From Pseudonocardia sp. HH130630-07 (GTDB lineage Bacteria > Actinomycetota > Actinomycetes > Mycobacteriales > Pseudonocardiaceae): 64,000 nucleotides of DNA. A program made the translations under genes and the position numbers. This document shows, piece after piece, positions 36,247 to 47,342 of this stretch. Under the pieces are notes generated by a model, which made no database searches, was not told the origin of the DNA, and worked only from the letters and a program-made list of their open reading frames with translations. The stretch lies in contig NZ_CP013854.1 of assembly GCF_001698125.1 (NCBI RefSeq), positions 2,790,001-2,854,000 on the forward strand. Direction: 5' to 3'. Numbering within the stretch: position 1 is the first letter of the stretch; each line of letters opens with the position of its first letter.

Positions 36247-39200
36247 TTGAGCACGGCGACCGTCCGGACCGGTGTGGACACCCCGAGCAGCGCCGGGGAC
36301 GGGCTGCTGGAGCTCACCGGGGCCCAGCTCGGGATCTGGAACGCCCAGCGGCTGGAGCCGGACTCGCCGTACTACGTGGTCGGGGACGTCCTGCACGTCC
36401 GCGGCGACGACCCGGTCGACGTCGCGGCGCTGGTCGAGGCGGTCCGGGCGACCGCGCAGGAGGCGGAGACGCTGCGCCTGCGCGTCGTGTCCACACCGGA
36501 CGGTCCACGGCAGTACGTCGACCCGGCCCCGGTACCGGCGCCGGCGGTCGTCGACCTGCGCGGCGAACCGGACCCGCACGCGGCGGCCCGCGAGCTCGTC
36601 GACGCGGAGCGGGCGCGGATCGCCGCCGGGTGCCGGGACATGACCGACCGGCCGCTGTTCCACCCGTCGGTCGCCGTGCTGGCCGACACCGAGGTGCACT
36701 ACCTGCAGCTGGGCCACCACCTGGTGTTCGACGGCTACTCCGCCACCCAGCTGTGCCGCCGGGTCGGCGCCCGGTACACCGCCGCCGTCCGCGGCGAGCA
36801 GCCGCCGCCGTGCCCGTTCCGCCCGTTCGCCGACCTGGTCGCCGCCGACCTGGAGTACCGGGCCGGGGAGCAGCCGGGGATCGACCGGGCGTTCTGGCGG
36901 GACCTGCTGACGCCGCTGCCCGAGGCACCGCCGGTCACACCGGCGCCGGAGGGCCCGGCCACGGCGACCGTGTCCGCGCACCGCGAGCTGGGCGCGCCGG
37001 TCGTCGCCCGGCTCAAGGAGATCGCCGACGGGGCCGGCGTCACCTGGGGCGAGCTGGTCATCGCCGGGTACGCCGCGTTCCTGCACCGCCTGGAGAGCCG
37101 CACCGACGTGGTGTTCGCGCTCCCGCTGATGTGCCGGGCCGGGTCGGCGGCACTGCGCACCCCGGCGATGATGGTCAACGTCCTGCCGCTGCGGCTGCGG
37201 GTGCGCCCCGGCGACCGGCTCGACGAGCTGGGCCTGCGCACCGCGGCCGCACTCCGCGACATCCGTTCCCACCAGCGGTTCCGTGGTGAGGACCTGCCGC
37301 GTGAGCTGCCCGGCGCCGGGGCGCTGCTGCACGGGCGCGGGATCAACCTGAAGGCGTCGTTCGACTTCGGCGTCCGGCTCGGCGACGCGACCGGCGTGCT
37401 GGAGAACGTGGCCGGCGGCCCGCCGGAGGACCTCGGCCTGACGGCCACCCCCACCGCGGAGGGTGGCCTGCTGCTGGGCTTCGAGACCGACGCCCGGACG
37501 AACGACGAGCCCACCGTGGCCCGCCGCCTGGACATGCTCGCCGACCTGCTCACCGGGCTGGCGGCGCCGGAGCTGCCCGCGGTCGGTGCGGTCCGGCTGC
37601 TCCCCGGCGCGGAGCGCGACCGGGTGCTCGCCGCGCTCGACCGGCCCGCGCCGGCCGGTGTCCCGTCCGACCTGCCGGAGCTGCTCGACGATCTCGGCGC
37701 CTACCCGGACCGGACGGCGCTGGTGCACGCCGGTGCCTGCTGCACGGCGGGTGAGCTGGTCGGGCGGGTCCGCGAGCTGTCCGCCGCGCTGCGCGGTCGC
37801 GGCCTCGGCCCGGGTGACGTGGTGGCCGTGTCGCTGCCCCGGGAGCCCGCGCTGGTCGTGGCCCTGCTCGCGGTGCTCGACGCCGGTGCGGCCTTCCTGG
37901 TGCTGGACCCCGCGCACCCGGCGCAGCGCCGCCGCGAGCTCCTCGACGACGCCCGCCCGGCCCTGCTGCTCGGCACCCCGGCGAGCGTCGCGGACCTGCC
38001 GGGACCGGCCGGTGCCGGGCCCGGGGTCCCGGTGCTCGACCCGACCGGCCCGCTCCCGGCCGGTCCGGCGGCGTCCGGCCCGCTCGACCCGGACCGGATC
38101 GCCTACCTGCTCTACACCTCGGGCTCGACCGGGCGGCCCAAGGGCGTCCTCGTCCGGGCGAGCGGGTTCGCCGCTCTCGTGCACCACCACCGCGGGACGC
38201 TGGTCGCCGAGGCGGAGCAGCTCGCGGGCCGGGCGCTGCGGATCGCGCACACCTACTCGTTCGCCTTCGACGCGGCGCTCGACCAGCTGCTCTGGCTGCT
38301 GGCCGGGCACGAGCTGCACCTCTACGACACCGACCTGGTCCGCGACGGCGACGCGCTGGCCGCGGCGGTGCGCACCGACCGGATCGACGTCGTCGACACC
38401 ACGCCGTCGCTGGCCGGGCCGCTGCTCGACGCCGGCCTGCTCGACGCCCCGGACCACCGGCCGGTGCTGCTGATCCTCGGCGGTGAGGCCACCCCCGAGC
38501 CGCTGTGGCGGCGGGTCGCGGCCTCCGGGACCGCCGCCTACAACCTGTACGGCCCGACCGAGACGACGGTGGACGCGACCCTGGGGCCGATCACCGGCGA
38601 GCACCCGACGATCGGCCTCCCGCTGGCCGGCACCCGCGGCTACCTGCTCGACGCGGCCCTGCAGCCGGTCGCGACCGGGGAGCCCGGCGAGCTGTACGTG
38701 GCCGGCCCGCACCTGGCGCTGGGCTACCTCGACCGGCCGGGCACGACCGCGGAGCGGTTCGTCGCGAACCCGTTCGGCCCGGGGCGGATGTACCGCACCG
38801 GGGACCGGGCCCGGCTCACCGGTGCGGGCCTGGAGTTCCTGGGCCGCGACGACGGCCAGGTCAAGATCCGCGGCTACCGGGTGGAGCTCGGCGAGGTCGA
38901 GGCCGCGCTGGCCGCGGTGCCCGGGGCCGGGGCGGCCGCCGTGACCGTCCGGGCCGAGGGCGGGCGGGACCGGCTCGTCGGCTACGTCACCGGCGACCTC
39001 GACCCGGACGCCGTCCGCGACGCGCTGGCCGCCCGGGTACCCGGACACCTGGTGCCGTCCACGGTGCTGGTCCTCGACGCGTTCCCGACCACGGTGAACG
39101 GCAAGCTGGACCGGGCGGCCCTGCCGGCCCCGGCGCCGTCGGACGCCGTCCGCGCCCCGGCCACGGACGCCGAGCGGGCACTGCACGACGTCGTGGCCGG

Positions 39201-42200
39201 GGTGCTGGGGGCCGACCGGATCGACGTCGACGACGACTTCCTCGCGCTCGGCGGCGACTCGATCACCGCGATCTCGGTCGGCAGCCGGTTGCGCGAGACC
39301 GGCCTGGAGCTGCGCCCGCGGGACCTGCTGGCCCGGCGCAGCCTGGCCGCGCTCGCCGCCACCGCGCTGCCCGCCGCGGACCGGGAACCGGACGGCCCCG
39401 CCGACGACCCGACCGGCCCGGTCCCGGCACCCCCGATCGTCCGGGGGCTGCTCGACCCGAACCCGGACCCCGCGACGGTCGCGGGCCACGCGCAGTGGAC
39501 GGCGCTGCGGATCGACGTGCCGGTCGACGTCGGCGACCTCACCCGCGCCGTCGGGGCGCTGCTGACCCGGCACGACGCGCTGCGCCTGCGCCGCGAGCCG
39601 TCGTCGGGCGGATCCGGCCTCACCGTCCTCGGACCGGAGGCCGTCGACACCGGGCGGGCCGTGCGGGAGACGGTCACCGGGCCGCTCACCGAGGAGCGGG
39701 TCGCCGATCTCGCCACGCTGCTGGCCGGCGAGCTGGACCCGGCCGCCGCGGACCTGGTCCGGGTGCTGCTCGCCCGCACCGGCGACGGGAGCCCGGACCG
39801 GCTGCTCGTCGTGGTGCACCATCTCGCCGTCGACGGCGTCTCCTGGCGGGTGCTGCTGCCGGACCTGCACCGGGCGTGGGAGGCGGCGTCCCGCGGCCTC
39901 GACCCGGCGCCGGGCCGGACCGGTGCGTCCTGGCGGCGGCACGCGACCGTGCTCGCCGAGCAGGGCGGGACCGGGGCGCGGCGCGCCGAGCTGCCGTACT
40001 GGCTGGCCGCCGGGGCGGCGTCCGCCCGGCTCGGCGAGCGGGCGCTGGACCCGCGGCGCGACACCGCCGGGACCGGGTGGCGCGAGGTCACCGAGCTGAC
40101 CCGGGAGCAGACCACCGCGCTCGTCGAGCGACTGCCCGCCGGGTACCGGGCCGGTGTCGACGAGGTGCTGCTGGCCGCGCTGGCGCTGGCGCTGCGCTCG
40201 GTGCTCGGTCCCCGGGACGCGGTCACGGTGAGCACCGAGGGACACGGCCGCTCCTCCGCCGATCTCGACCTGGCCGAGACGGTCGGGTGGTTCACCGTCG
40301 AGCACCCGGTGCTGCTCCCGCTGGCCGAGGTCGCCGGGCCGGACGCGCTGCGCGACGCGCTGGCCGGGGGCCCGGCCGCCGGTCGGCTGCTGCGGGCGGT
40401 CAAGGAGGCCGCCCGCGCCGTCCCGGGGGACGGCGCCGGGCACGGCGTGCTCCGCCACCTGGACCCGGCCGCTCCGCTGGGTGCCGAGGCCCCGCCGGAC
40501 GTGCTGGTCAATTACCTGGGCCGGTTCGCGGCGGCCCCGGGTGCCGGCTGGCGGATGCCGGCGGGACCGGCGTTCGGCGTGACCGAGCCGCCGGGCAAGG
40601 CGCTCGAGCAGCTGCTCGCGCTGAACTGCTTCCTCAACGGCACCGGCGACGGTGAACGCCTGTCGGTCGAGTGGACCGTCGCGGGCGCCGCGCTCGGGCC
40701 CGAGCGGGTCGCCGAGGTCCGGCGGGCCTTCGGCGCCGCCGTCGCCGGGCTGGCGGCGCACGCGGGCGGGCTCGGTGCCGGCGACGGCGGGCTCACCCCG
40801 TCGGACCTGCCGCTGGTGCGCCTGGACCAGGCCGCGATCGACGAGCTGGCCCGCGAGCGGCCGGTCACCGACGTGCTCCCGGCGACCGCGCTGCAGGCCG
40901 GGCTGGCGTTCCACAGCATGGCGCTGGCCGAGGGTGACGCCGACGTCTACGTCGTGCAGGCCGTCGTGACGCTGGCCGGTGCGCTCGACCCGGAGCGGAT
41001 GCGGGCCGCGGCGGCCGAGCTGCTGCGCCGGCACCCGTCGCTGCGGATCCATCTGGCCGCGCTCGACGACGGCCAGGTCGTCCAGGTCGTCCCGACCGAG
41101 TCCGATCTCGACTGGCGGTTCGCCGACCTCACCGGCGCCGACGACCCGGCCGCCGCGTTCGCCGGGACGGCCGCCGTGGAACAGGCCCGCCCGTTCGATC
41201 CGGCGCGCCCCCCGCTGATCCGGTTCCTGCTGGCCCGGCTCGGCCCGGACGAGCACCGGCTCGCGATCACCAACCACCACGCCCTGCTCGACGGCTGGTC
41301 CATGCCGCTGGTCGGACGGGCGCTGCTGGCGATCCACGACGAACTGAGCGGTGGCCCGGCGGTCCCGGCCCCGCCGCCGGTCGCCGACCACTTCGCTTGG
41401 CTGGCCGCGCGGGACCACGACGCCGGCCGCCGGGCCTGGCGCGAGCTGCTCGACGGCGTCGCGGAGGGCACCCGGATCGCGCCCGGCGCCGGGACCGGCG
41501 CCGCGGGCACCGTCGCCCGGCCGGAGCGGCACTCCGTCGAGCTCGGCGCCGGGTTCAGCGCCGCGCTGCGCCGCTTCGCCCGCGAGCGCGGGGTCACGCT
41601 GACCGCCGTGCTGCACACGGCCTGGGGCATCGTCCTGGGCCGGGTGACCGGCCGGCGCGACGTCGTGTTCGGGCAGCCGGTGTCGGGCCGCCCGGCCGAG
41701 GTGCCCGGCGTCGAGAAGATGGTCGGCCAGCTCGGGAACACCGTGCCGGTGCGGGTCCGCTGGACGCCGGAGGAGTCCGCGCTCGCCGTGCTGGAGCGGG
41801 TGCACGACCGGGCCGTCGCCCTGTCCGAGCACCACCACGTCGGACTGCCCGAGGTGCAGCGCGACGCCGGGGTCGGCGACCTGTTCGACACGATGCTGGT
41901 GATGGAGAACTTCCCGGCGGCCCAGCGCCGCCCGGCCGCCGGGACCGGGCCGGGCCCGGAGCTGACCGGCGTGGAGATCGCCGACGCGACCCACTACCCG
42001 CTGACCGTCGTCGTGATCCCGGACGACGCGATCGTGATCGGCCTCGGGTACCAGCCCGCGGTGCTCGGCGCCGGCGCCGTCCGCGCGCTGGGGCACGCCC
42101 TGCACACCGTGCTGGGCGAGCTGGTCGCCGATCCGGGGCGCCCGGCGCTGTCCCTCCCGCTGCTCGACCCCGGTGCCCGTGCGGCGGCGCTGCGCGCGGC

Positions 42201-45200
42201 CGACGGCGGCCCGGGGGCCACGTTCACCCTGGCCGAGCGGTTCGCCGGCTGGGTCGCGTCCCGGCCGGACCATCCGGCGGTGCAGTGCCGGGACCGGGTG
42301 CTCAGCTACGCCGAGCTGGACCGCCGGGCCGACGAGCTGGCCCGTGAGCTCGTCCGCCGCGGCGTGCGGCCGGAACAGCCGGTCGCGGTGCTGCTCGACC
42401 GGGACGTCGAGATGCCGCTGGCGATCATCGGCATCCTCCGGGCCGGTGCGGTCTACCTGCCGCTGGACCCGTCCTACCCGCAGGCACGGCTCGCGACGAT
42501 GGTGGCCGACGCCGCCCCGGTCGCCGCGCTCACCGTCGGGGCCACCACCGGCGGCGACGCCGAGCGGCTGCTCGCCGGTCACGGGGTACCCCGGATCCGG
42601 CTGGACGAGCCGATCGGCCCGGCCGGCACCGGTACCGACGCCGCCGGGCCGGTGCCGCTGCCGTCCTACGACCCGGACCGGCTCGCCTACATCATCTTCA
42701 CCTCCGGCACGACCGGCCGCCCGAAGCCGGTCGGGGTGGCGCACGCCGGACTGGCCGACCTGGTGCTGCTGGCCGAGGGCCTGATCGGCGCGACGCCGGA
42801 CGACCGGGTCCTGCAGTTCGCCTCCACCAGCTTCGACGTCGCGTTCTTCCAGACGACGATCGCGCTCGCCTCCGGCGGCACCTCGGTGGTGGCACCGGCC
42901 GAGGTCCGCGAGTCCGGGGACGCGCTGCTCGACCACATTACCGAGCAGCGGGTGACGCTGGCGAACCTGCTGCCGTCGTTCCTGTCCGCGATGCCCGACG
43001 ACCGGACCCTGGCGCCGGAGATCGCGCTGATGGTGGGGGCGGAGCGATTGGACCCGGCGCTGGCCCGGCGCTGGGGCGCGCGTCGCCGGATGGTGAACTG
43101 CTACGGGCCGACCGAGGTCTCGATCAACGCGGTGACCTGGGGCTACGACCCGGCCGACCCGGGGCCGTTGCCGATCGGCGTGCCCGACCCCGGCATCCGG
43201 GCCTACGTGCTCGACACCGGTCTGCAGCCGGTCGGGCCGGACCGCACCGGCGAGCTGTACCTGGCCGGGGCGGGGGTCGCCCGCGGCTACCTCGGCCGGC
43301 CGGGGGCCACCGCGTCGGCGTTCGTCGCGAACCCGTACGGGGCGCCCGGCGAGCGGATGTACCGCACCGGCGACCTGGTGCACCTGCGCGCCGACGGGCA
43401 GATCGCGTTCCTCGGCCGGGTCGACCACCAGGTGAAGATCCGCGGGTTCCGGATCGAGCCGGGCGAGATCGAGACCGTGCCGGCGGGCCGGGACGGGGTC
43501 CGCGCCGCCGCGGTGATCGTGCGCGAGGACCGGCTGGTCGGCTACGTCGTCCCGGCCGACGGGGCTCCTGCCGACACCGGTGCGCTCCGCACCGCGCTCG
43601 CCGCGGAGCTGCCCGCGCACATGGTGCCCGCGCACCTGGTCCTGCTCGACCGGCTCCCGCTGACCCCGGCCGGGAAGCTGGACCGCGACGCGCTGCCCGC
43701 GCCGGACCGGGCGACGACCGGTCCGGCGCGGGAACCGGCGACCGACGCCGAGCGGGCCCTGCTGGAGGTGCTGCGCGCCGCCCTCGGCGACCCGGGACTC
43801 GGCCCGGACGACGACTTCCTCGCCGCCGGCGGCGACAGCATCGTCTCGCTGCAGGTGCTCTCCAGGGCCCGGCGCGCGGGGTGGCTGCTCACCGCCCGCG
43901 ACGTGTTCGACGGCGGCACGGTCGCCGGGATGGCGGCTCGCGCGGTCCCGGCGGACCCCGGCACCGCCCCGGACACCGCCGGCCCCGTATCCGGTGACGC
44001 CCCGCTCACCCCGGTGATGCGGGACCTGCTGCGCCGCGGCGGCCCGGGCCGTCCCGGCGACCCCTCGGCCGGGTACTGCCAGTGGGTCGAGACCGTGGTG
44101 CCCGCCGGTGCCGACGAACCGCGCTGGCACCGGGTGCTCGACGCGGTGCTCGCCACGCACGACGTGCTCCGCGCGCACCTCGCCGACGGCGACGGCGAGC
44201 CGGTGCTGCGGGTCCCGCCGCCCGGTTCGGTCACCGGCGCCGACGTGCTCGTCCGGACCGCGCTCGACCCCGGTGCCGACCCGCGGGCCGTGGCCGACCG
44301 CCGGATCGCCGCCGCCCGGGACGGGCTCGACCCGTACCGGGGCCCGCTGCTGCGCGCCGAGTGGCTGGACGCCGGCGCGGACCGGCCGGGCCGGATGGTG
44401 CTGCTCGCGCACCATCTCGTCGTCGATCCGGTGTCCTGGCGGGTGCTGCTCGACGACCTCGCCCAGGCGTACCGGGCCGCCGCGGACGGCGCCCGCCCCG
44501 CGCTGCCGCCGTCCGCACGGACCTGGGTCGGCTGGGCGGGCACGGCGCGCGCGGCGACCGACGCCCGCCGGGCCGAGCTGGGGCACTGGCGGGCGGTCAC
44601 CGCGCACCCCGACACCGGCTGGGGCGAGCGCGCGTCCGACCCGGCCCGGGACACCGCGGCCACGGCCCGTCACCACGAGATCCGGCTCGACCCGGCGACC
44701 ACGGAGGCGGTGCTGACCGCGCTGCCCCAGGCCCACGGCACCGGCCCGGACGCCGTGCTGCTCACCGCGCTGGCCAGGGCCGCGCACCGGTGGCGGGGCC
44801 GTGACGGGTCCCCGGAGCTGCTGGTGGACCTGCAGGGTCACGGCCGCCCCACGGCCGCCCCGGACGGTACGGGCGCGGCACTGGACCTCTCGCGCACCGT
44901 CGGCTGGTTCACCACAGTCGTCCCGGCGCTGGTCCGGCCGGGCGACCGCGGCCCGGCCGCGGTCGGCGAGCAGATCCGGGCCGGTGGGGACGGCCTCGGC
45001 TACGGCCTGCTGCGGGACGCCCCGGACCGGCCGCTCGGCGACGTCGTCCGGCCGCGGGTGACGCTGAACTATCTGGGCCGATTCACCGGCTCCGGCTCCT
45101 CCGGCGCCGGTGCCGGCGAGCCGTGGCGGGCACCGGCCGATGCCGGGCCGCTCGGTTCCGGCGAACCGGGTGCCATGCCGTTCCCGCACGAGCTGGCGGT

Positions 45201-45366
45201 GAACGCGCTCGCCACCGGCGACGGCCCGGGGAACGCGCCCGTCCTCGCCGTCCGGTTCACCTGGCCCGACGCGTTGTTCACCGCGTCCCGGATCGAGGCG
45301 CTGGCCGAGGCCGTGCGCGCCGAGCTGGTCGCGCTGGCCGGGACGCCGGGCACGGGCACCGGATGA
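36247..45366 (+). CDS. Dimodular nonribosomal peptide synthetase for a catecholate siderophore (C-A-PCP-E-C-A-PCP-E)
   Basis: Assembly-line enzyme of 3039 aa. C1 (about residues 20-455) has HHLVFDG at 157-163 and should accept dihydroxybenzoate from the aryl carrier protein. A1 (476-955) has [13 protein letters not shown] and YGPTETT; PCP1 carries Ser1005 in GGDSI. E1 (1065-1515) has [11 protein letters not shown] (His1191), EGHGR and NYLGRF. C2 (1519-1985) has HHALLDG at 1677. A2 (1990-2485) has [13 protein letters not shown]2 carries Ser2531. E2 (2585-3035) has [11 protein letters not shown], with Pro2728 replacing the usual Gly. There is no thioesterase, reductase or terminal condensation domain, so release or hand-over must occur elsewhere. 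The start is TTG with AGGAG upstream. The stop overlaps the exporter ATG. A1 code read by eye suggests a basic amino acid. Confidence 0.95.
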   Translation: MSTATVRTGVDTPSSAGDGLLELTGAQLGIWNAQRLEPDSPYYVVGDVLHVRGDDPVDVAALVEAVRATAQEAETLRLRVVSTPDGPRQYVDPAPVPAPAVVDLRGEPDPHAAARELVDAERARIAAGCRDMTDRPLFHPSVAVLADTEVHYLQLGHHLVFDGYSATQLCRRVGARYTAAVRGEQPPPCPFRPFADLVAADLEYRAGEQPGIDRAFWRDLLTPLPEAPPVTPAPEGPATATVSAHRELGAPVVARLKEIADGAGVTWGELVIAGYAAFLHRLESRTDVVFALPLMCRAGSAALRTPAMMVNVLPLRLRVRPGDRLDELGLRTAAALRDIRSHQRFRGEDLPRELPGAGALLHGRGINLKASFDFGVRLGDATGVLENVAGGPPEDLGLTATPTAEGGLLLGFETDARTNDEPTVARRLDMLADLLTGLAAPELPAVGAVRLLPGAERDRVLAALDRPAPAGVPSDLPELLDDLGAYPDRTALVHAGACCTAGELVGRVRELSAALRGRGLGPGDVVAVSLPREPALVVALLAVLDAGAAFLVLDPAHPAQRRRELLDDARPALLLGTPASVADLPGPAGAGPGVPVLDPTGPLPAGPAASGPLDPDRIAYLLYTSGSTGRPKGVLVRASGFAALVHHHRGTLVAEAEQLAGRALRIAHTYSFAFDAALDQLLWLLAGHELHLYDTDLVRDGDALAAAVRTDRIDVVDTTPSLAGPLLDAGLLDAPDHRPVLLILGGEATPEPLWRRVAASGTAAYNLYGPTETTVDATLGPITGEHPTIGLPLAGTRGYLLDAALQPVATGEPGELYVAGPHLALGYLDRPGTTAERFVANPFGPGRMYRTGDRARLTGAGLEFLGRDDGQVKIRGYRVELGEVEAALAAVPGAGAAAVTVRAEGGRDRLVGYVTGDLDPDAVRDALAARVPGHLVPSTVLVLDAFPTTVNGKLDRAALPAPAPSDAVRAPATDAERALHDVVAGVLGADRIDVDDDFLALGGDSITAISVGSRLRETGLELRPRDLLARRSLAALAATALPAADREPDGPADDPTGPVPAPPIVRGLLDPNPDPATVAGHAQWTALRIDVPVDVGDLTRAVGALLTRHDALRLRREPSSGGSGLTVLGPEAVDTGRAVRETVTGPLTEERVADLATLLAGELDPAAADLVRVLLARTGDGSPDRLLVVVHHLAVDGVSWRVLLPDLHRAWEAASRGLDPAPGRTGASWRRHATVLAEQGGTGARRAELPYWLAAGAASARLGERALDPRRDTAGTGWREVTELTREQTTALVERLPAGYRAGVDEVLLAALALALRSVLGPRDAVTVSTEGHGRSSADLDLAETVGWFTVEHPVLLPLAEVAGPDALRDALAGGPAAGRLLRAVKEAARAVPGDGAGHGVLRHLDPAAPLGAEAPPDVLVNYLGRFAAAPGAGWRMPAGPAFGVTEPPGKALEQLLALNCFLNGTGDGERLSVEWTVAGAALGPERVAEVRRAFGAAVAGLAAHAGGLGAGDGGLTPSDLPLVRLDQAAIDELARERPVTDVLPATALQAGLAFHSMALAEGDADVYVVQAVVTLAGALDPERMRAAAAELLRRHPSLRIHLAALDDGQVVQVVPTESDLDWRFADLTGADDPAAAFAGTAAVEQARPFDPARPPLIRFLLARLGPDEHRLAITNHHALLDGWSMPLVGRALLAIHDELSGGPAVPAPPPVADHFAWLAARDHDAGRRAWRELLDGVAEGTRIAPGAGTGAAGTVARPERHSVELGAGFSAALRRFARERGVTLTAVLHTAWGIVLGRVTGRRDVVFGQPVSGRPAEVPGVEKMVGQLGNTVPVRVRWTPEESALAVLERVHDRAVALSEHHHVGLPEVQRDAGVGDLFDTMLVMENFPAAQRRPAAGTGPGPELTGVEIADATHYPLTVVVIPDDAIVIGLGYQPAVLGAGAVRALGHALHTVLGELVADPGRPALSLPLLDPGARAAALRAADGGPGATFTLAERFAGWVASRPDHPAVQCRDRVLSYAELDRRADELARELVRRGVRPEQPVAVLLDRDVEMPLAIIGILRAGAVYLPLDPSYPQARLATMVADAAPVAALTVGATTGGDAERLLAGHGVPRIRLDEPIGPAGTGTDAAGPVPLPSYDPDRLAYIIFTSGTTGRPKPVGVAHAGLADLVLLAEGLIGATPDDRVLQFASTSFDVAFFQTTIALASGGTSVVAPAEVRESGDALLDHITEQRVTLANLLPSFLSAMPDDRTLAPEIALMVGAERLDPALARRWGARRRMVNCYGPTEVSINAVTWGYDPADPGPLPIGVPDPGIRAYVLDTGLQPVGPDRTGELYLAGAGVARGYLGRPGATASAFVANPYGAPGERMYRTGDLVHLRADGQIAFLGRVDHQVKIRGFRIEPGEIETVPAGRDGVRAAAVIVREDRLVGYVVPADGAPADTGALRTALAAELPAHMVPAHLVLLDRLPLTPAGKLDRDALPAPDRATTGPAREPATDAERALLEVLRAALGDPGLGPDDDFLAAGGDSIVSLQVLSRARRAGWLLTARDVFDGGTVAGMAARAVPADPGTAPDTAGPVSGDAPLTPVMRDLLRRGGPGRPGDPSAGYCQWVETVVPAGADEPRWHRVLDAVLATHDVLRAHLADGDGEPVLRVPPPGSVTGADVLVRTALDPGADPRAVADRRIAAARDGLDPYRGPLLRAEWLDAGADRPGRMVLLAHHLVVDPVSWRVLLDDLAQAYRAAADGARPALPPSARTWVGWAGTARAATDARRAELGHWRAVTAHPDTGWGERASDPARDTAATARHHEIRLDPATTEAVLTALPQAHGTGPDAVLLTALARAAHRWRGRDGSPELLVDLQGHGRPTAAPDGTGAALDLSRTVGWFTTVVPALVRPGDRGPAAVGEQIRAGGDGLGYGLLRDAPDRPLGDVVRPRVTLNYLGRFTGSGSSGAGAGEPWRAPADAGPLGSGEPGAMPFPHELAVNALATGDGPGNAPVLAVRFTWPDALFTASRIEALAEAVRAELVALAGTPGTGTG

Positions 45367-46772
45367 GCGACGGGGGGACCGGGGCCGCGACCACCGACCG
45401 GATCGACGCGCCGCTGGTGCGGGCCGCGTTCGTGCTGGTGCTCGGGACGTTCATGGCCTCGCTGGACGCCACGATCGTCGCGGTCGGGGTGAGCACGCTG
45501 TCCGCGGAGTTCGGCGCCGACCCGGTCGAGATCCAGTGGGTGAGCACCGCCTACCTGCTCGCGGTGGTCACGGCCGTCCCCACCTCGGGGTGGCTGGTCG
45601 ACCGGTTCGGCGGGCGCCGCACCTGGATCGCGGCGGTGCTCTGCTTCGTCGCGGCGTCCGCGCTGTGCGCGCTGGCCTGGTCGCTGCCGTCGCTGATCGT
45701 CTTCCGGATCGTGCAGGGGCTGGCCGGCGGGCTGCTGCCACCGACCGGGCAGGCGGTGCTGGCCCGGCTCGCCGGGCCGCGGCGGATCGGCCGGTTGATC
45801 GCGATCGTCGGTGTCGTCCCGCTGCTGTCGCCGGTCCTCGGACCGCTCGCCGGGGGCGCGATCCTCGGCGTCGCGAGCTGGCCGTGGTTGTTCTACGTCA
45901 ACCTGCCGGTCGGGCTCGCCGCCGCCGTGCTGGCCGTGCTGTGCGTTCCGCGGGACGCGGCGGCGTCCCGCGGGACGGCGTTCGACGTCCGCGGGGCGCT
46001 GCTGCTCTCGCCCGGCCTCGCGGTGTTCGTGCTCGGCCTCACCGAGGTGGAGCGCACCGGCGGCGCGCTGCCCGGCGTCCCGGTCTGCCTGGCCGGACTG
46101 GTGATGCTCGGCCTGTTCCTGTGGCACGGCCTGCGGTTCCGCGGGACGCCGCTGATCGACCCGCGGCTGTTCGTGCGCAGCCCGTTCGGCCCGGCGGCGC
46201 TCGCGCTGGTGATCCTGGGCCTGTCGGTGTACGGCGCGACCTTCCTGCTCCCGCTCTACCTGCAGTCCGGCCGCGGGCTCGACGCCTGGGCGACCGGCCT
46301 GCTGCTCGCTCCGCAGGGGATCGGAGCGCTCGCCGGCTCGTTGCTGGTCAACCGGCTGGTGGACCGGATCGCGCCGCGGAACCTGGTGCTCGCCGGGATC
46401 GCACTCGTCGCGCTGGGGACGGTGGTGTTCACCCAGCTCGACCGGGACCCGGCGGACGCGCTCGTCGCCGTCTCGCTGCTGGTCCGCGGCGCCGGTGCCG
46501 CGCTGATCGGTGCCCCGGTGATGGCCCTGGTCTACCGGACGATGGCGAAGGAGATGATCCCGCGCGCGGCGAGCGCGCTGAACCTGCTGAACACCCTGGG
46601 CGGCTCGGTCGGTACCGCACTGGTCGCGGTGATCCTGCAGTCCCGGCTGGGCGCACTCGGCGACGGTGCGGCCGCGGCCGCGTTCGGCCAGACGTTCTGG
46701 TGGGTCCTGGGCTTCTGCCTGCTCGCCCTGGCCGGCGCGACCCGGCTCCCCGGCGTGCGCCCGCCCCGGTAG
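45363..46772 (+). CDS. MFS transporter, DHA2/EmrB-type (probable siderophore exporter)
   Basis: Drug:H+ antiporter-2 family protein of 469 aa with about 14 helices. N-terminal FVLVLGTFMASLDATIVAVGVSTLSAEFGADPVEIQWVSTAYLLA and WLVDRFGGRRTW (motif A) plus FRIVQGLAGGLLPPTGQAVL and VLGPLAGGAILGVASWPWLFYVNLPVG (motif C region) identify the family. It is translationally coupled to the NRPS, so export of the finished siderophore is the natural role. It ends 3 bp from a convergent kinase gene, with no room for a classical terminator. Confidence 0.93.
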   Translation: MSDGGTGAATTDRIDAPLVRAAFVLVLGTFMASLDATIVAVGVSTLSAEFGADPVEIQWVSTAYLLAVVTAVPTSGWLVDRFGGRRTWIAAVLCFVAASALCALAWSLPSLIVFRIVQGLAGGLLPPTGQAVLARLAGPRRIGRLIAIVGVVPLLSPVLGPLAGGAILGVASWPWLFYVNLPVGLAAAVLAVLCVPRDAAASRGTAFDVRGALLLSPGLAVFVLGLTEVERTGGALPGVPVCLAGLVMLGLFLWHGLRFRGTPLIDPRLFVRSPFGPAALALVILGLSVYGATFLLPLYLQSGRGLDAWATGLLLAPQGIGALAGSLLVNRLVDRIAPRNLVLAGIALVALGTVVFTQLDRDPADALVAVSLLVRGAGAALIGAPVMALVYRTMAKEMIPRAASALNLLNTLGGSVGTALVAVILQSRLGALGDGAAAAAFGQTFWWVLGFCLLALAGATRLPGVRPPR

Positions 46773-46775
46773 CGG

Positions 46776-47312
46776 TCACGCGGCCACGGCGAGCAGCGCC
46801 TGGTGGGTCGCCGCCACGTCGCCGACCACCGGGGTCACGACGGCGGTGCCGGGACGGGCGTCGACCAGCTCCCGCAGCCGGCGGTGCCACTCCGGCAGGA
46901 CGGCGGGGTCGAGGGTGCGGTGTGCGTCGCGCTGGGCCGGGGTCATTGGACCGGCGGCCCGGGCGCGGAGCCGGGCCACGGTCGTCCCGAGCGGCTCGTG
47001 CAGCACGACCGGGACGAACCGGGCCCCGCAGTCCCCGGCGAGACCGGCGAGGGAGTCGAGGAACTCCGCCCGTGCCAGGAACTGCGGGACGACGACGTCC
47101 ACACCGTCGGTCAGCGCCACCCTGGCGGCGGCGAGCACCATTCGCCGGGTCAGCAGCCCCGCCCGCTGCGGCGCGTCGTACCAGCCGCCGACGAGCCCGC
47201 GCAGGACGTCGGGATCGAGGTTCACCGCGGGCGGGAAGCGCTGCACATGGTGCTCGGCGAGCGTGGACTTGCCGGTCCCCGGCAGGCCGTTGAGCTGGAT
47301 CAGCGTCGGCAC
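46776..47312 (-). CDS. Small P-loop kinase-like ATPase
   Basis: AAA-type P-loop protein (178 aa) related to small-molecule kinases (zeta-toxin/gluconate-kinase-like fold). Walker A LIQLNGLPGTGKSTLAEHHV starts at residue 4; LDPDVLRGLVGGW and the Asp in DGVDVVVPQFLARAEFLDSL follow the pattern of such kinases, and ARLRARA may be the lid. The substrate is unknown. GTG start. It lies 30 bp downstream of nrdB on the same strand, so it may be co-transcribed with the ribonucleotide reductase genes. Confidence 0.75.
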   Translation of the reverse strand: MPTLIQLNGLPGTGKSTLAEHHVQRFPPAVNLDPDVLRGLVGGWYDAPQRAGLLTRRMVLAAARVALTDGVDVVVPQFLARAEFLDSLAGLAGDCGARFVPVVLHEPLGTTVARLRARAAGPMTPAQRDAHRTLDPAVLPEWHRRLRELVDARPGTAVVTPVVGDVAATHQALLAVAA

Positions 47313-47342
47313 ACCGGTCAGTGCAGCACGTCCCGCGCCCCG

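Noticed and set aside
36166..45189. A 3007-codon open frame antisense to the NRPS gene
   Set aside because: It is a by-product of extreme GC at third positions; its translation is low-complexity Arg/Gly/Val with no domain, while the plus strand shows a full set of NRPS motifs.
45951..45980. A further copy of the 14-bp palindrome in the MFS gene (CGTTCCGCGGGACG)
   Set aside because: It has a mismatch, lies in coding sequence with Pro/Arg codons that explain it, and is outside the regular array.
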